DNA of 64,000 nt from Hesseltinella vesiculosa (taxonomy: Eukaryota > Mucoromycota > Mucoromycetes > Mucorales > Cunninghamellaceae). The position numbers and the translations under genes were made by a program. The stretch is taken from contig MCGT01000058.1 of assembly GCA_002104935.1 (NCBI GenBank), positions 1-64,000 on the forward strand, written 5' to 3'. The notes below the pieces were generated by a model. It was not told where the DNA came from. It saw only the letters and a list, made by a program, of their open reading frames with translations, and ran no database searches. Positions 34,387 to 46,392 of this stretch are shown piece after piece (position 1 is the first letter of the stretch; every line of letters starts with the position of its first letter).

Positions 34387-37060
34387 ATGGAATCTACCTC
34401 TCCGCCTTTATCATCTGAGCAGCACTTACCTTCCTTTGTATCCAACAAACCCAACAAGGTTGTTGCTGCCAAGCTACAGAAAGTGCTGCATGCATCCATG
34501 GCAGATGACACTCGCATCAAAGACGCCTTGACCGCTCTCTCTGACATCCCAGATCTCAATCAGGCCGATCTTCGTCGAAACTTACGTGGCACCATTGAAA
34601 AAAAAGAAATCCAAGTCAACCAAAAATTCCTTGACGCCTTTTCCTTGGTGGTTAATGTAAGAACAACGAACATCATCCCTACGCCATGCACTGGACGTTC
34701 AAACCCCCCCCCCCAAAGGGAAGCCATTGACGTTTTCGTTCTTTTCGAGCTAGCAACTCAATTCGTTAGAGACTCAGGTTCAAAACATGCAATCAGCTTG
34801 CCAACAGATGCGTGAACGCCTTGGCAATGTCACCTCGGAAACAGCAAAAATGATTGAACAAGCCAGCGTCTATGAAACTGAAAGGTAGCCAAAAACCGAC
34901 AAAAAAAGTTACATTTCCTCAGTCTGCATGCCTTTATTTTTTATCATAGTGCTGCTTGTGATGCTCGAGTCTTGCTGGCCAAAAAATTCTTGGACAAGTT
35001 CACCTTGAGCCAGGAAGAAGTCCAAATCCTGACCTCCAACAGCTCACCTGTCAATGGCGCCTTTTTCGACGCCTTGGACCACTTGCAACGAATCCACAAC
35101 GACTGTCGACTGCTGTTGACCAGCACACACCAACAAACAGGGTAAGAAAGCTGTTGGATGAGCGTTGACTAGATCATCATCATCCTTACCCTTTTTGCCT
35201 CCTGCCAGGATTCAAATCATGGAATCCCTTTCGCTGCACCAAGAAGCAGCTTATGACAAACTTTACCGTTGGACCCAACTCGAAAGCCGATCGTCCTTTG
35301 GTGGCGATAGCATTGACGTCAGCAGCTTGATGACCAAGGCATTATACTCCCTGCGACACCGTCCTGTGCTCTTTAGGTAAGACAACAACCACCTCTCGCT
35401 CCAAAACTAACGCGGTTTTTGCTTTCGTGCCTATTTGTAGAACCATCTTGGACGAAATATCAATGGCACGACGTGAGGCTGTGGGACATGCCTTTATGAC
35501 AGCTCTGACTCGAGGAGGACCTGGAGGCACGCCGAGACCCATTGAACTTCAAGCTCACGACTCGCTTCGATACATTGGTGATATGCTGGCCTGGGTACAT
35601 CAAGCTTGCGCTGGCGAAAAAGAGCTGCTCGAAGCCTTGTTCAAGAATCCTTCGCTGCAAAAGCAAGGTAAAAGTCGGACTCTTTTTCATCCTGTACTGG
35701 ATCCTCGAACTCATCTTCTATTTTATTTTCGCTGCCGTTAGAAGGCTCTGACGACTACGAGGACGTGACGGTGACGATGATTAAAGAGGCAGTCGATGAC
35801 TTGCTTGATGCTGCTATGGAAGGCACCTGCCGACCATTAAAAATTCGCATGGATCAAGTGCTTGGTCTACACCCTGATGTGATCACTTGCTATAAAGTTG
35901 CCAATCTGATCCACTTTTATGCCATCACCATGACACGCTTGCTGCGCAAAGATTCCTCCCTCTCAAAAACCCTCTATGCGTAAGAAAAGAAAGAACATCC
36001 AACAGCATCACCTCACTCTTTTTTTACTCCAGTGCTGGGAACTCTGCCGGCAAGTACTTGTATCAGACGCTGAATGCACAATCCCAGCGGATACTCCAAA
36101 ATGTCGAGGTAACGACGCATACGCCATATTGCCATAGCCAGCTCACTTGCCATTTGTTTCAAACAGACGCCGCCCAAGACCTTGGCCGTGTCTTCCACTG
36201 TCCGTGATGTGACACATCAATTGGTAGAGTGGCTTTCTCGACAGCTTGTGTTTCTTAGGCTGCCACCTCATTCCCTTTATTTTTTAAAAAAAAATGATAG
36301 AAAGAAATCATTGGCTCCTACGATTCCTCCCTGGTGATGTCCAACCATGCGTCCAACGAAGACCTGCGTGACTTTAACTTTGATGAAATCTTGGATATCA
36401 TCATCGAGCCACTGACCCAGGCGTGTGAAATGTCTAGTGCCATGGTGTCACGAGTGGATGGCCATATCTATGTGCTGAACTGCCTTCATTACTTTATGGT
36501 AAGCGCTGAAAGAAGAAGACGAGAGCTGATCATGCCGGTGGTTTTACGCCGTAGTCAACCATGGCTGTTTATCCGTTCACAGAACAAAAGTACAAAACTC
36601 TAGAATCAAAGGTCAACGATCGATTGGATGCCCTTGCCCAGGAACAATACCAAGAACTGCTTCAGCATTCAGGCTTGGCCAGTATTGTCAACTGTATTTC
36701 CAGCAAACAAAAGGATGTAGGTGGGCAAGATTTTATTTGGAAAGGATATTGATATTCTTTGCCTAGATACCTCTGTCGACGCTGTCCGGCATGGATGCTC
36801 GATCGCTTACCACAACGTTGTCCAAGCTTGATTCCTCCCTGGTCATGGCTAGCGCCGATATCTCGCCTCAAATGCAGCGCCTGCGATCGTCGGAGCACTG
36901 CCAACAAATCCAGGAAAAAGCCATCCACCGCCTTTTAGAGTCATACCGCCTGATCAGTGAAGCTGTCCAAGACCCAGCAAACGACTATGGCCCTGACAGT
37001 GCGTCCATCCTGCCTCGTTCTGTTGAAGATATGGAAGCCATTTTCTCGTTCGCCTTGTAG
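34387..37060 (+). CDS. COG6: Conserved oligomeric Golgi complex subunit 6
   Basis: COG is the eight-subunit tether for retrograde vesicles at the Golgi; Cog6 belongs to the lobe-B half. ATG at 34387 ([15 protein letters not shown]). About a dozen exons join at consensus sites. The N-terminal coiled coil is [16 protein letters not shown] through [16 protein letters not shown], followed by [20 protein letters not shown]. Family-typical text follows: [67 protein letters not shown] and DVTHQLKEIIGSY. About 690 residues, matching the family. The C-terminus ends [12 protein letters not shown]. No oddity seen. Confidence 0.92.
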
Positions 37061-37300
37061 ACTCTCTCTTACCCCAGCTCCTAGTAAAAAAAAAAAAAAA
37101 AACAAAAAAAACCTTGGTTTCTTTAGACCTTCCTCTGGCCTTATTGCTGTACTTTTTCAATTTGTGAACAGCAGTAGGTATCCTGTGACGGATGAAATGG
37201 GTGGGTTATCAATGTTTAGATAGGATTTCTGAGAAAAGATATACACGAGATGGGAGAGGAGGGGATCCGTTTGGACAATGTAGAATGGAGAGAGGGGGGC

Positions 37301-38943
37301 CTAAGGCAAAAACCAAGGGAACGATGGGACTTGAGAAAGAAGGGCGCGTTGTTCAGGCCTCCGCATGAGTAAGGCTTGTACCACTTGTTTGGCATGATCG
37401 GATATAGGGATATGTTTAGGCCAGCGCAAGGTGGCCTGCATGATTTGATAAAATAGATGGGTCATGGAGTTGTCCCTGCTTGTGAAGGGAAGCTGGGCGG
37501 CCAAGAGGGCAAAAAGGATGATACCGAGAGACCAAGCGTCGGTTTGCCTGGCATCGTAGCCAATGCCTTGGACAATTTCAGGCGCCGCATATTCTTCACT
37601 GCCACAGCGAGTGTTCAAAATGGGCTGTTCAGGGTCAATCACCCGCGCGAGGCCAAAGTCAGACACCTTGATCTTGAGCTGGCCATGTTTGTCCGAGTAC
37701 ATCAACACGTTTTCCAGCTTCAGATCTCGGTGGACACAGTTTTGCTTATGGATCCAGTGGACCACATTGACCAGCTGCAAGAACAAACCCTTCACCAGGG
37801 GTTCATCTACACTGCCTTCAGCATTCAGCATGCGCTTGGCCTGCACAAAGTCAAACAAGTCGCCATCTTGAATATACTCCAGCACCAAGCATACGTGATG
37901 TTCGATCTCCATGGTTGCTTCCAATTGGACGATCCCAGGATGACGCAGGTGCTGCGTTACGCCGTGGAAAAAAAAAAAAAAAAAGAGTTGAGTGAGATTC
38001 AAGGATCCCTCCTTTCTTTTACCTGGAGCACGGCGACTTCTCTCTCGATGCTGGATTTGATGCGCAGGTTTTGCATGACGTTGGCTTTGCGGATCATTTT
38101 AATGGCAAACGTTTGCTGGTCCGTTTCGGTGTCCAAGGCAAGGTAGACGTTGGAGAAGGCACCGACGCCGATGAGGCGCAGGATGCGGAATTTCCAAATG
38201 ATTTTACTGACAAGGCGAGTTTCATCATAGGACGACGGCGTGGCGACAGGTGAGCTGTCGTCGTCGGGGTTATCCAAGGAGCTGACCAGCCTTGGCATGG
38301 ACAGGTGGCCCGAGTCAAAGTAGTTGTCGTCAAAGTCGCCCAAGATCGGGAGTTCAGATAGGTTGGGCATTCGCGTGTCTTTGTCGGATGGCAAGGACGG
38401 AGAGACGGAGAGGATGGGAATGTGGTCTTTGTCATGGTTGTCGGAGAGCGGATTCAGCAGAGGTGAGGGAGTGGCAACGATGTCATCGGTGGTTTTGACG
38501 GGGAGTGACATGACGCTGGAGGTGGCTGGAGGAGCAGTGGATGGTCCTCGACCAAATCGTCCATAATGCTGAATGTAATTGTCAAAGGTGGGGACTTGGA
38601 GAAGCAGATGAGGTGGCGGTGAGAGCACTGGATGTTTCTCAAAGGAAGGCCGAGGCTCGATGCTGGAAGGGCTGGGTAATGGGAAGATGTGGCGGGTGGT
38701 GAAATTGGTATCAGTTGGAGAGAGTAAGATGGATTCTGGCAAGCGGATGCGATTAGGTCGGAGTCGTAGAGATGGGTGATTGCTGAGTAGTCCGAGGCCA
38801 ACTCTGTGGGTGGCAAAGGCGTCTTGGCCCTAAAGTCAACAATAAGTTAAAGATTGTGTTCAGCAATGTCTTTTTTTCTTTACCTTGGAGGGCTCAGCCG
38901 TACTGTCCAAGACTGGGTCAGCAATCACGCATTGTGGCATCAT
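37301..38943 (-). CDS. Ser/Thr protein kinase, CAMK-like, with long disordered head
   Basis: Start chosen at ATG 38943 (MMPQCVIADPVLD), an exon that joins at 38884/38830 to GQDAFATHRVGLGLL. The first 280 or so residues are Ser/Pro-rich and disordered. The kinase domain follows: IGVGAFSNVYLA (Gly loop), FAIKMIRK (catalytic Lys), then an intron containing a 16-T run, HLRHPGIVQLEATME, VHRDLKLENVL (catalytic loop), VSDFGLARV, GSEEYAAPEIVQG and TDAWSLGIILFALLA. All catalytic residues are present. The domain ends close to the C-terminus. It resembles fungal CAMK-type kinases; the exact orthologue is not clear. It is followed at 178 bp upstream by a co-oriented RING gene. Confidence 0.88.
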
Positions 38944-39121
38944 AAAAGAGAAAAGAGAGTGGAGACAAATGAGAACGAGGAATATTAATACATGACAAGG
39001 TTTTGGGATTTGGGAATAAATAGAGAGAGGGTGGAGAGGTGAATAAATAAATAAACAGGAAAAAAAAAAAAAAAAAAAAAGAAGCCGTATTGGAAGGCAC
39101 CCGCGGAAAGGTATCTGGCGT

Positions 39122-40533
39122 TCATCTTGCTTCTTCATCGGTGTCTTGGGTTTCCACATGTTCCTTTCCACGGAAATCTTGTTTGCAGAGGGGACACAAA
39201 GGATTCAATGCAAGCCACTCATGCACACAATCTTTATGGAAATGATGACCACACCTATTGAAAAATGCACAGATCCATTAAAAAAATCCTGTGCCAACAA
39301 ATAATGCAACCTTATTTTTGGCCACTTTTTTTTTTCATTCTTTTTGGACTTTACCATAGCTTGCAAAGGAGATCGTCAGGCTCATATTCAGAAAGACAGA
39401 TGGAGCACATGGCGTCTTCTTGGGGAGCAATGCGGAGCGATGGAAAGGATGTGGCGTCGGCTGGCGATGGTTTTTGGCGAAGGAGACGAGCGTAGAAGGA
39501 CCGGAGCCAGGATGGCTTTTTGATGGCGGGTAGAGTAGTAAAGGAAGGGTTGGCCGAGGTGAGGGGGTCGTCGATTTGTTTGAACTTGTACACTGGGATA
39601 TGTTGGATTTCTTCTTGACTTGCTCCTACTGTGACGCCGGGCACATCTTGCACGTGAAATAGCCTCAAGATCACTGAATAAAAGAAATGAGCTTGCAAGT
39701 CGTTCTCCTGTCTTTTGTTTTCCTCACCCAGGACGCAAGGCAGACAAAAGATGACGGAAACACAAATAAAAACCGGGATCAAGATGACAATATAATTGAG
39801 CAACACCCAGGTCAAGATAGTAAAATAAAAAGGACGAGCCTGGATGGCACATGTCTGGGTGGTGAATAGAATGTAGTTGCCAACAATAAACCAAAGAATA
39901 CCAAAGAGATCAAACAAAGATCGAAGTCTGTTGAATTGACATAAAAAAGGAAAATGAGACGATTTATGCGCATTTTCTTTTTTCGGGTCCTACCGGTCGC
40001 ACCATTCTTTGAGTGTTTGGTCCTGCTGCTGTTGTACAGGGCGAGCAGGTGCGTGGGTTTGTGGCTGTGAAGAGGTCGATGGCTGGTGGGACGAGGCCGA
40101 AGCCGATGCTGGCGGACGGCGAGCCGGTCTGGAGGAAGACCGATCAGCAGCTGTTCGACGAGTGTTGCGAGACAAGTGTTGGTATATGATCAACGGCAAG
40201 ACCAGTCCCAGTCGAACAGCATACACAATAAGATAAGTTTGCACCGGTCTGTCACACGACTGGTTGGAAAACACCCCCAGAATTACTGCGGACACGGCCA
40301 CCTAATGAGTGGAAGAGAAAAGGTGAGAAAGGCAAGGATGATGGGATGATGGTTACCTGGGCAAGTGTAAAAAATACCGAAGCCAGTAGTAATAGTTTAC
40401 TCGCTCGAGATATGCTCTGCCAGGATCCACGTAGTAGCATCAAGCCATTGGTTCGTACGGTTGTCCCGGACACACCTTGAAGAGACGCAGTCGAATGGGT
40501 GTCTACAGGAATGGATGTAGAGGTTGACGCCAT
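39122..40533 (-). CDS. Membrane RING-H2 ubiquitin ligase
   Basis: Probable membrane-bound E3 ligase. ATG at 40533 (MASTSTSIPVDTHSTAS). Four or so hydrophobic segments: KLLLLASVFFTLAQ, YLIVYAVRLGLVLPLIIY, FGILWFIVGNYILFTT and ILTWVLLNYIVILIPVFICV, with a Ser/Pro/Gln-rich loop between the second and third. The C-terminal RING-H2 is CSICLSEYEPDDLLCKL, an intron, then WCGHHFHKDCVHEW and NPLCPLCK, with all eight zinc ligands. The topology resembles plant and fungal multi-pass RING proteins. Stop TGA at 39122-39124. Substrate and compartment are unknown. Confidence 0.88.
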
Positions 40534-41553
40534 GGTCAATATCTAAATGAAGCAAAGAGGATAGAAAGTGAAAGAAGAGGAAATACAAAAGGAACGATCC
40601 CTGACAACAATGAAAATCACACAAAATAAAAAACAAAACAAAAAGGAAGAGTAAAAAAGGTTGGGAGGGAAAAAATCTAGGCTGAATTGCCCTAAAATGG
40701 CAAATCAGCCAATTGATATGGCCATCAACAATAACCAGAAAAGCAGCAGCATTTGTTTTTGACATTGGGATGAAAATAGGATCACAATTGAAAAGACGCA
40801 GGAGGTGTGCTGATGCAACGTGATGATTCCTCTTTTATTAAACTGTAAGTAGGAAAGCGACACTGACCATGAAAAACAAATACGGACTCCCCCCCCCCCC
40901 TTGATCGCCCGCATATACCGAGGTTTGAGCAGAAAAAAAAAGGAGAAAACCCCAACAAGGCGGCATTACAACCCCCATGATGAACTCATAACATACTGCC
41001 ATTATTTCAAGCCGCCCTTTGGCTTCATTCCCATACCAAATGAACAACCCTCGGATTTTTTTTTTTTTGGACGCTGGGCCGGAAAGAGTCGTCAAGTCCC
41101 GACCGCAGGCTTCTTTGGCTTTCCTCAGTCCTCCCCTCTCCATTTCAATGTATGCGTTCTCCAGCTACAGCCTACAGTAGTATTTGGCAAACGCACAGAA
41201 AATGACAGCTTTTGCATATTTTTACCTCCTTTACAAAAAGTCAGAGCCGCTCCTTTGTCTTTCGTTTGCTTTCTTCTGACCAGCGAGAGGTGGATGACGC
41301 GTTTCTACCTTCCTCGGGACCTAGGCTGTTCTTTTTTTTCTACAGTACTGTATCAGGAGAGCAAACAATCATTTAAAAATAAAATGATATGATTTCATTC
41401 AAAAAAAAAACAAGAATGTATCAAACTCAAATTAGTGAAAACTGAAAAAAAAAGGAGGGGGCTGCCAAAAATATAATAATAATAATAATAAAAAGCACGC
41501 CCTCACATCTGGATTTTCACGTTTGTTTTAAGCAAGACTTTTTTTATAGAGGT
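40534..41553. other. Intergenic stretch, no gene seen
   Basis: About 1 kb between the start of the RING gene and the 3' end of the YeiH-like gene. Homopolymer-rich (10-C run at 40890, ATA microsatellite at 41475-41490). Open frames here are short and featureless. Confidence 0.45.
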
Positions 41554-43199
41554 TCAGAACTTGGTAAAGGCAACCCATGCTAAAAGAGCAGTAACAACAA
41601 TGTCGACCAACTGAGCCATCAGGTATAATGTGCACAGCTTGCCGAGGCTACGCAGGTCCTTCTTAATTTCGCCCAGTTGCAGTCCCAGCCCGATGGACAC
41701 AAACGACAGGGTGGAAAAGTACTCGGAGACATAGAAACTAAAGTTGTAGACCGAGGTCCGCTCGGTTTCGACCGTCAGGACAGTATTGAAAAGCACCGCC
41801 GTGATGATAAAACCAAGCACGAATTTTGGGAATCGACGCCACAGTAGCACCAAGGGAGTGTCGCGTTTCTTGGGAGTCTTTGTCAGGGTGACGGCATCCT
41901 TATTGGAGGTATAAGTGGCCGAGGATTCGGGGGCAGGTTTGGGGATGGGCTCCAGGACAAAGGCATCGTTGGTGGTATTGGAAGCGCTGGTGGTTTCGGA
42001 GGCAGTGTCGGGTTGCTGCAGGTGGGTTTCTTCATCGTCTTGCGTCTTGAGCGTCCTTAGTTCGTACTCACTCCAAGCCCATGCAACAATCACAGACAAG
42101 GGACCAATCAGGACATTCTGCATCATCTTGACCACAGCAGCAGTGGACACAGCTTGGTTGTCGCCATAGATGGATGCGGAAGCAATCACAGCACCGGTGG
42201 AATCCACACAGCCACCAAACCAAGCTCCCGACACTTCGGGACTAAGCCCCAAGCGTTTGGCAATATAGGGAAGGGCGATGATGCTGGGGATAGTAAAGAT
42301 AGAGATCTGGAGGGTGAAAAAAAGTGGTCAGCGATGCATTTGTAAAGAAAAGATAGCTTTACAATGGCAATTGGCATTTTTGTCTTGAAGGAGGCTCCCA
42401 TACTAGCACCCAAAGCAATGGCAGCGCTGGAACCACAGATGAAGGTGGCTCCACTGAGGATGATGGCCAGCTGTTTGTCAATGCCCATGTAATGCCACCC
42501 GATATAAGCCACGATCATGAAGAGGGTAGGGGTATCTAACCAGGAAACAAAGAGGGCACGAGGAGCCAGGGGCCTCAGCACCGAGATATCGATGCACAGT
42601 AATACCAAACTGATGGAGATATACAGTTCTGTTTGTTGGGCAATCTTGAGCCAGGGGGGTAATTCTTGCTTGTCATTGGGTTGGAGGCGGGTGACGACCA
42701 TACGCAAGCAGCAACCCAAAATAATGGCCCAGATAGAAGCTCCGAGGCTGGCACTGTGTAAGGTTTCTAAACAAGAAAAAAAAATGAGTTTACTGGACCT
42801 TCCAAAGGGATCTGTCAAAAATGGAGGGAGAAAGGCTTACTGTTGCTGGCCAGCATATTGCTCACCAGAGCAAAGAGAAAGACAACAAAGTAGCCCAGGG
42901 GAAACAGTTTCCAGGCGGTGGGCTGGTAGCAGGCCATCGCAATATATAACAAAGTGCCCATGATAAAAAAGAGGACCAACAAGCCATAGTTGCCAAGGGT
43001 GGCAAATGTCATGAATGGATTGTGATCCCATGGTAGGAATTGAGGTTGAGGAATGTCATGTCGAACGGCAGTCACCACCAAACCAAAGAGAATGAGCCCC
43101 ACCCAGCACGACCACCATTCTTCACTATTCCACCATAGCAACCATGACTTCTTCTTTCGCACCACAGCCAAGCATTTTTGTGTATCTGGTAAGCCCATG
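41554..43199 (-). CDS. UPF0324/YeiH-family membrane protein (putative anion exporter)
   Basis: The family (Pfam Cons_hypoth698, PF03601) is widespread in bacteria and annotated as a putative sulfate exporter. ATG at 43199 (MGLPDTQKCLAVV). Three exons: the first with three or four membrane helices, the second starting TLHSASLGASIWAIILG, and the third carrying the diagnostic block (IALPYIAKRLGLSPEVSGAW, then GGCVDSTGAVIASASIYG and STAAVVKMMQNVLIG) plus the C-terminal helices. The family's second motif appears as TFICGSSAAIALGASMG. An insert of about 80 hydrophilic, Thr-rich residues (begins LRTLKTQDDEETH) sits between late helices, unlike the compact bacterial proteins. About 510 residues. Substrate and compartment are not known. 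Confidence 0.85.
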
Positions 43200-44099
43200 A
43201 CAAAGATATTATAGAAAGGAAAAAATGAGAGCGGGAGAAGAGAGAGAGAGGGGGGGGCCACCGAAAAAAAAATATTTTTTTAGCATGCGGGAACTGAATT
43301 ACGTTATCGTAGAAAGTGATGACCAGTCATGACGTGGAAGGTAAGTCTTTATGTCAACGGTAAAGAAGTAGGAATTTTATACGCGCCCGGGAAAAGGAAA
43401 TGGATCAAAAAAAATGCGGGGAAAGGGTTTTGCAATGTTTTGACAGTTGGATGAATGAAAGCATAGGTCTGCTTGATCACGCCATCGCCATCGTTGGCAA
43501 TTGGGCCTCTGTTTCCGCCTTTTTCAACGGGAGCTCAGTGATTGGCCAGACAGTTTTCATTCAACGCCCGACAGCTCAAAAGGACCCAAACTTTCCCTTT
43601 CCTCTTTTTTTCAAGAAGAATTGCTTAATTTGAGAAGATGTGCCTAAAACGGATTCGACCTGGTGACATGTGGTGAAATGTGAGGCTCTTGCGTGAAATA
43701 ATAAAAATCGTGCGTTCTCTTTTTTTTGCATGGTTGATCCATTCTATTTTATTGGCGTTGGAAATAAAAATCAAACCAATGGTGACTCCAAGAGAAATCA
43801 CCTCCGAGGAAAATTTTTTTTAGAGAGCCCACCAGCTGAAGCCAAAAAATTCCAGAAAAAGTGCGTGGGTCAATTTTCTCCAAAATTGGGTAGAACCCAC
43901 TCTGGAAGCGTGAGAAAGTTCAATCAATGAGAACCCAATGATTGGATGGCATTCCTTCACAGCTAAAATTTTTTCAAAAAGTTGCGCGATCAAGGCACCT
44001 TTTTATTTTTTTTTTTCTTGTTTATTTTCTCCTTATCTTTCTCTGACTCCCCCTTTTTTACTCCACACCCTTTTTCGTTGCTGTTTTGCCACTGCCACC
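43200..44099. other. Divergent promoter region, YeiH-like and GATA genes
   Basis: 900 bases between two divergent genes. It is A/T-rich, with a long pyrimidine tract (43998-44070) as leader of the GATA gene. TTATCTTT at 44033-44040 is a perfect AGATAA site on the minus strand, 60 bases before the GATA start. No other gene seen. Confidence 0.45.
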
Positions 44100-44999
44100 A
44101 TGCCAACCGACTCGACATCCACCAATAAAGAAGAGGTCCTGGCAAAATCAGAATCGACGGATGGCAACAAGGAAGACCCTGCTATTATTCATTGCGCCAA
44201 TTGCCAAACCACCACCACTCCACTCTGGCGAAGAGATGCTGATGGCCGAAACATTTGCAATGCTTGCGGCCTGTATTACAAACTGCATTTGACTCATCGT
44301 CCCGTCGCTCTCGCCAAACCTGTGATTAAACGACGAAAACGAGGCTCTGATAAGAAGAAGTTTTACGATATGGAACACAAGAAAATCAAGTCGGCACCCA
44401 CCATCAAGATGATTTATACCCAGCCGTTGTTGACGCCCATTGTTCAATATGCCCCCAAGACCTCCACTTATCCTCCCATGCTACCCAAGATGGACTACAA
44501 ATGGCCTACACCAGCTCTACCAAACCCCATCTCTCCTCCCCTCCCACCCGCCTTGTCGTCCACCTCTTCCATCACCTCCTCCCCTTCCTCGGTACCTGAT
44601 TCTCCTGTTGACCAGCCGCCTGCCTCCTTTACCCTTGCCGATTGTCAACATCGGCATGAATACCTGGAAAAACGACAACACCTTCAGCAAGAAGTTTCTC
44701 GATTGAACCAACTTCTCACTGACGCCTCCGCCATGCTTTCCCACATTGACAAAGTATTGGACGCAAATCAGTGTCAGATCTGTCCCTCCCCTACGCAAGA
44801 GCAACAGGTTGCACAATCTCTTTTATCCCTGGCCCAATCACCGTCGTCCTCTCCTTCTGGCCCTTCCTCAGTCTTGCCTGCCAACTACCCCAAATTACCT
44901 CCAATCATGACATCTGCATCTCTTCATCATCCACTGCCACACCCCTTGGATCTGCCCTCTTCGTTACCATCGTTTCACACGGTGCAACAGCTCAAGTGA
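44100..44999 (+). CDS. Single-finger GATA transcription factor with C-terminal coiled coil (AreB-like)
   Basis: Start chosen at ATG 44100 in a good context (CCACCATGC); an in-frame ATG at 43938 would add an unlikely Phe-rich head coded by the pyrimidine leader. One class IV zinc finger lies near residues 30-60: [18 protein letters not shown] followed by [11 protein letters not shown], the C-x2-C-x17-C-x2-C pattern of fungal GATA factors, then a basic [11 protein letters not shown] tail. The middle is Pro/Ser-rich. Residues near 185-220 form a heptad-like coiled coil ([20 protein letters not shown]). One finger plus a C-terminal zipper is the layout of AreB/Dal80-type nitrogen repressors, which dimerise. 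300 residues, no intron. The nitrogen role is inference. Confidence 0.87.
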   Translation: MPTDSTSTNKEEVLAKSESTDGNKEDPAIIHCANCQTTTTPLWRRDADGRNICNACGLYYKLHLTHRPVALAKPVIKRRKRGSDKKKFYDMEHKKIKSAPTIKMIYTQPLLTPIVQYAPKTSTYPPMLPKMDYKWPTPALPNPISPPLPPALSSTSSITSSPSSVPDSPVDQPPASFTLADCQHRHEYLEKRQHLQQEVSRLNQLLTDASAMLSHIDKVLDANQCQICPSPTQEQQVAQSLLSLAQSPSSSPSGPSSVLPANYPKLPPIMTSASLHHPLPHPLDLPSSLPSFHTVQQLK

Positions 45000-46392
45000 T
45001 GAGCAAAAAAAAAAAAAAAAAAATAGTCATTCCGCCGTCATTTGATCACTTTGCTTGGATTCCCCTCTCTCATCTGCTTCATTTTTTTTATTCTTTTGTG
45101 CATCCCTTGAATAAATCACCACCACCATTCCTTTTGTCATCTCAGGTTGTTTGGAAAGACCATTTCATGCTTCGGTTATCTGTTTCAAAGGCTTTCGGCT
45201 GTTCCGGAGGCTACATGAACTTAAAGTCCTAAGCACGTGGCAAGATCTGCACATTGATGTAATTAAAAAAAAAACAATCATCTCCACTCCCATTGGAGGG
45301 AGCCTTGCCAGGGGCTGTTTATCCACAGGGGCAGTTGAACTGGTCACGGCCACTTCCATCTCTACCCATTGCCAAAAGGTAGGACACCACCGATGTCTTG
45401 TCGAATGGCTTGTTCTCCTTCCTGGGTGAATAAAAAAAGCAGAAAGTGCATGGGCCAATTCTTCAATAGGCAAAGCTAATTTTGGGCAGCTCCTCGTCAC
45501 AAATTTGTCTGCCTGCCATGGTTTCGATGTCACTTTTTACCGAGTCTGTAGATGCCTCTCGACAGGTCATCATGCCTGTTCAAGATTGCACAATTTATTT
45601 TTCGCACTCAGAGTTTGCCCCCCCCCCTCTCTTCTCCTGGCTGGCTGAAACAGCTGCCAGCGCCAGTGCCGCTCTTTCTAACGCCGCCTGGTACTGCAGC
45701 GCAAGAAAACTCCTTGTTTTGGCCAGGCGAGAAAACTGAACTGGCAACAACTTGGCTGGGTGGCCAAGGCCAATCGACTTGATTTTTTCACCATCCACAC
45801 TCCACAGGTTTTTCTACACCCATGTAAATTATCACTTTAAATCTGCCTGAGGAAAAGCGCTTTGAGGCGTCCACCTTGGTTTTTCTCCCGACCAGCTCGT
45901 CCTGTCCCATCATCCTATCACTTCCACCACTGCAGGAGCCAGCTCTTCCACTCGTCCATGAATGTATGTTTGAGGAGACCACTGTGACAACAACGACCGT
46001 CCTGTAACCTGATCGGTCCTCCCCTAGGCAAAAAGATGCGCGCTGCAATGCGTAAGCTTTTGGACTCACCTAACTGTCGGACACTGACACTAGAAAGCCT
46101 CCCGAAAACGTCTGGCCATCAGGTCATGTTTGGTCATTGACCTTGCGTACAACGTTTTCTATGCTCGCAATACCTGTGGCTACCAGCAAAGTCCTCTTCG
46201 TTCATTTGAGCACACACCTTCGTAGCTTGAATAATTTCTCGGACTGTCATTGGCTGCCTACATTATTCTTTTTCCGCAGTGTGGACATGGAAAGCCACCA
46301 GGCTGAAAAAAAAAAAAAAGGCAGTGCTGCATTTTTCCTGTTCCTCGCTCTTCTCACTATTTTTTTTTTTTTTTTTGTATACCTCTTTGATC
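45000..46392. other. Long gene-poor gap
   Basis: About 1.4 kb without a recognisable gene. Minus-strand frames near 45165-45533 and 45788-46069 are open but featureless. At 45750-45795 it carries the motif shared with 15591-15650 and, more loosely, 56209-56255. The right end is a T-rich leader of the Mpp10 gene. Confidence 0.45.

Noticed and set aside
43938..44099. Upstream in-frame ATG of the GATA gene
   Set aside because: The added segment is coded by a pyrimidine leader and is Phe/Leu/Ser-rich; ATG 44100 has a much better context.
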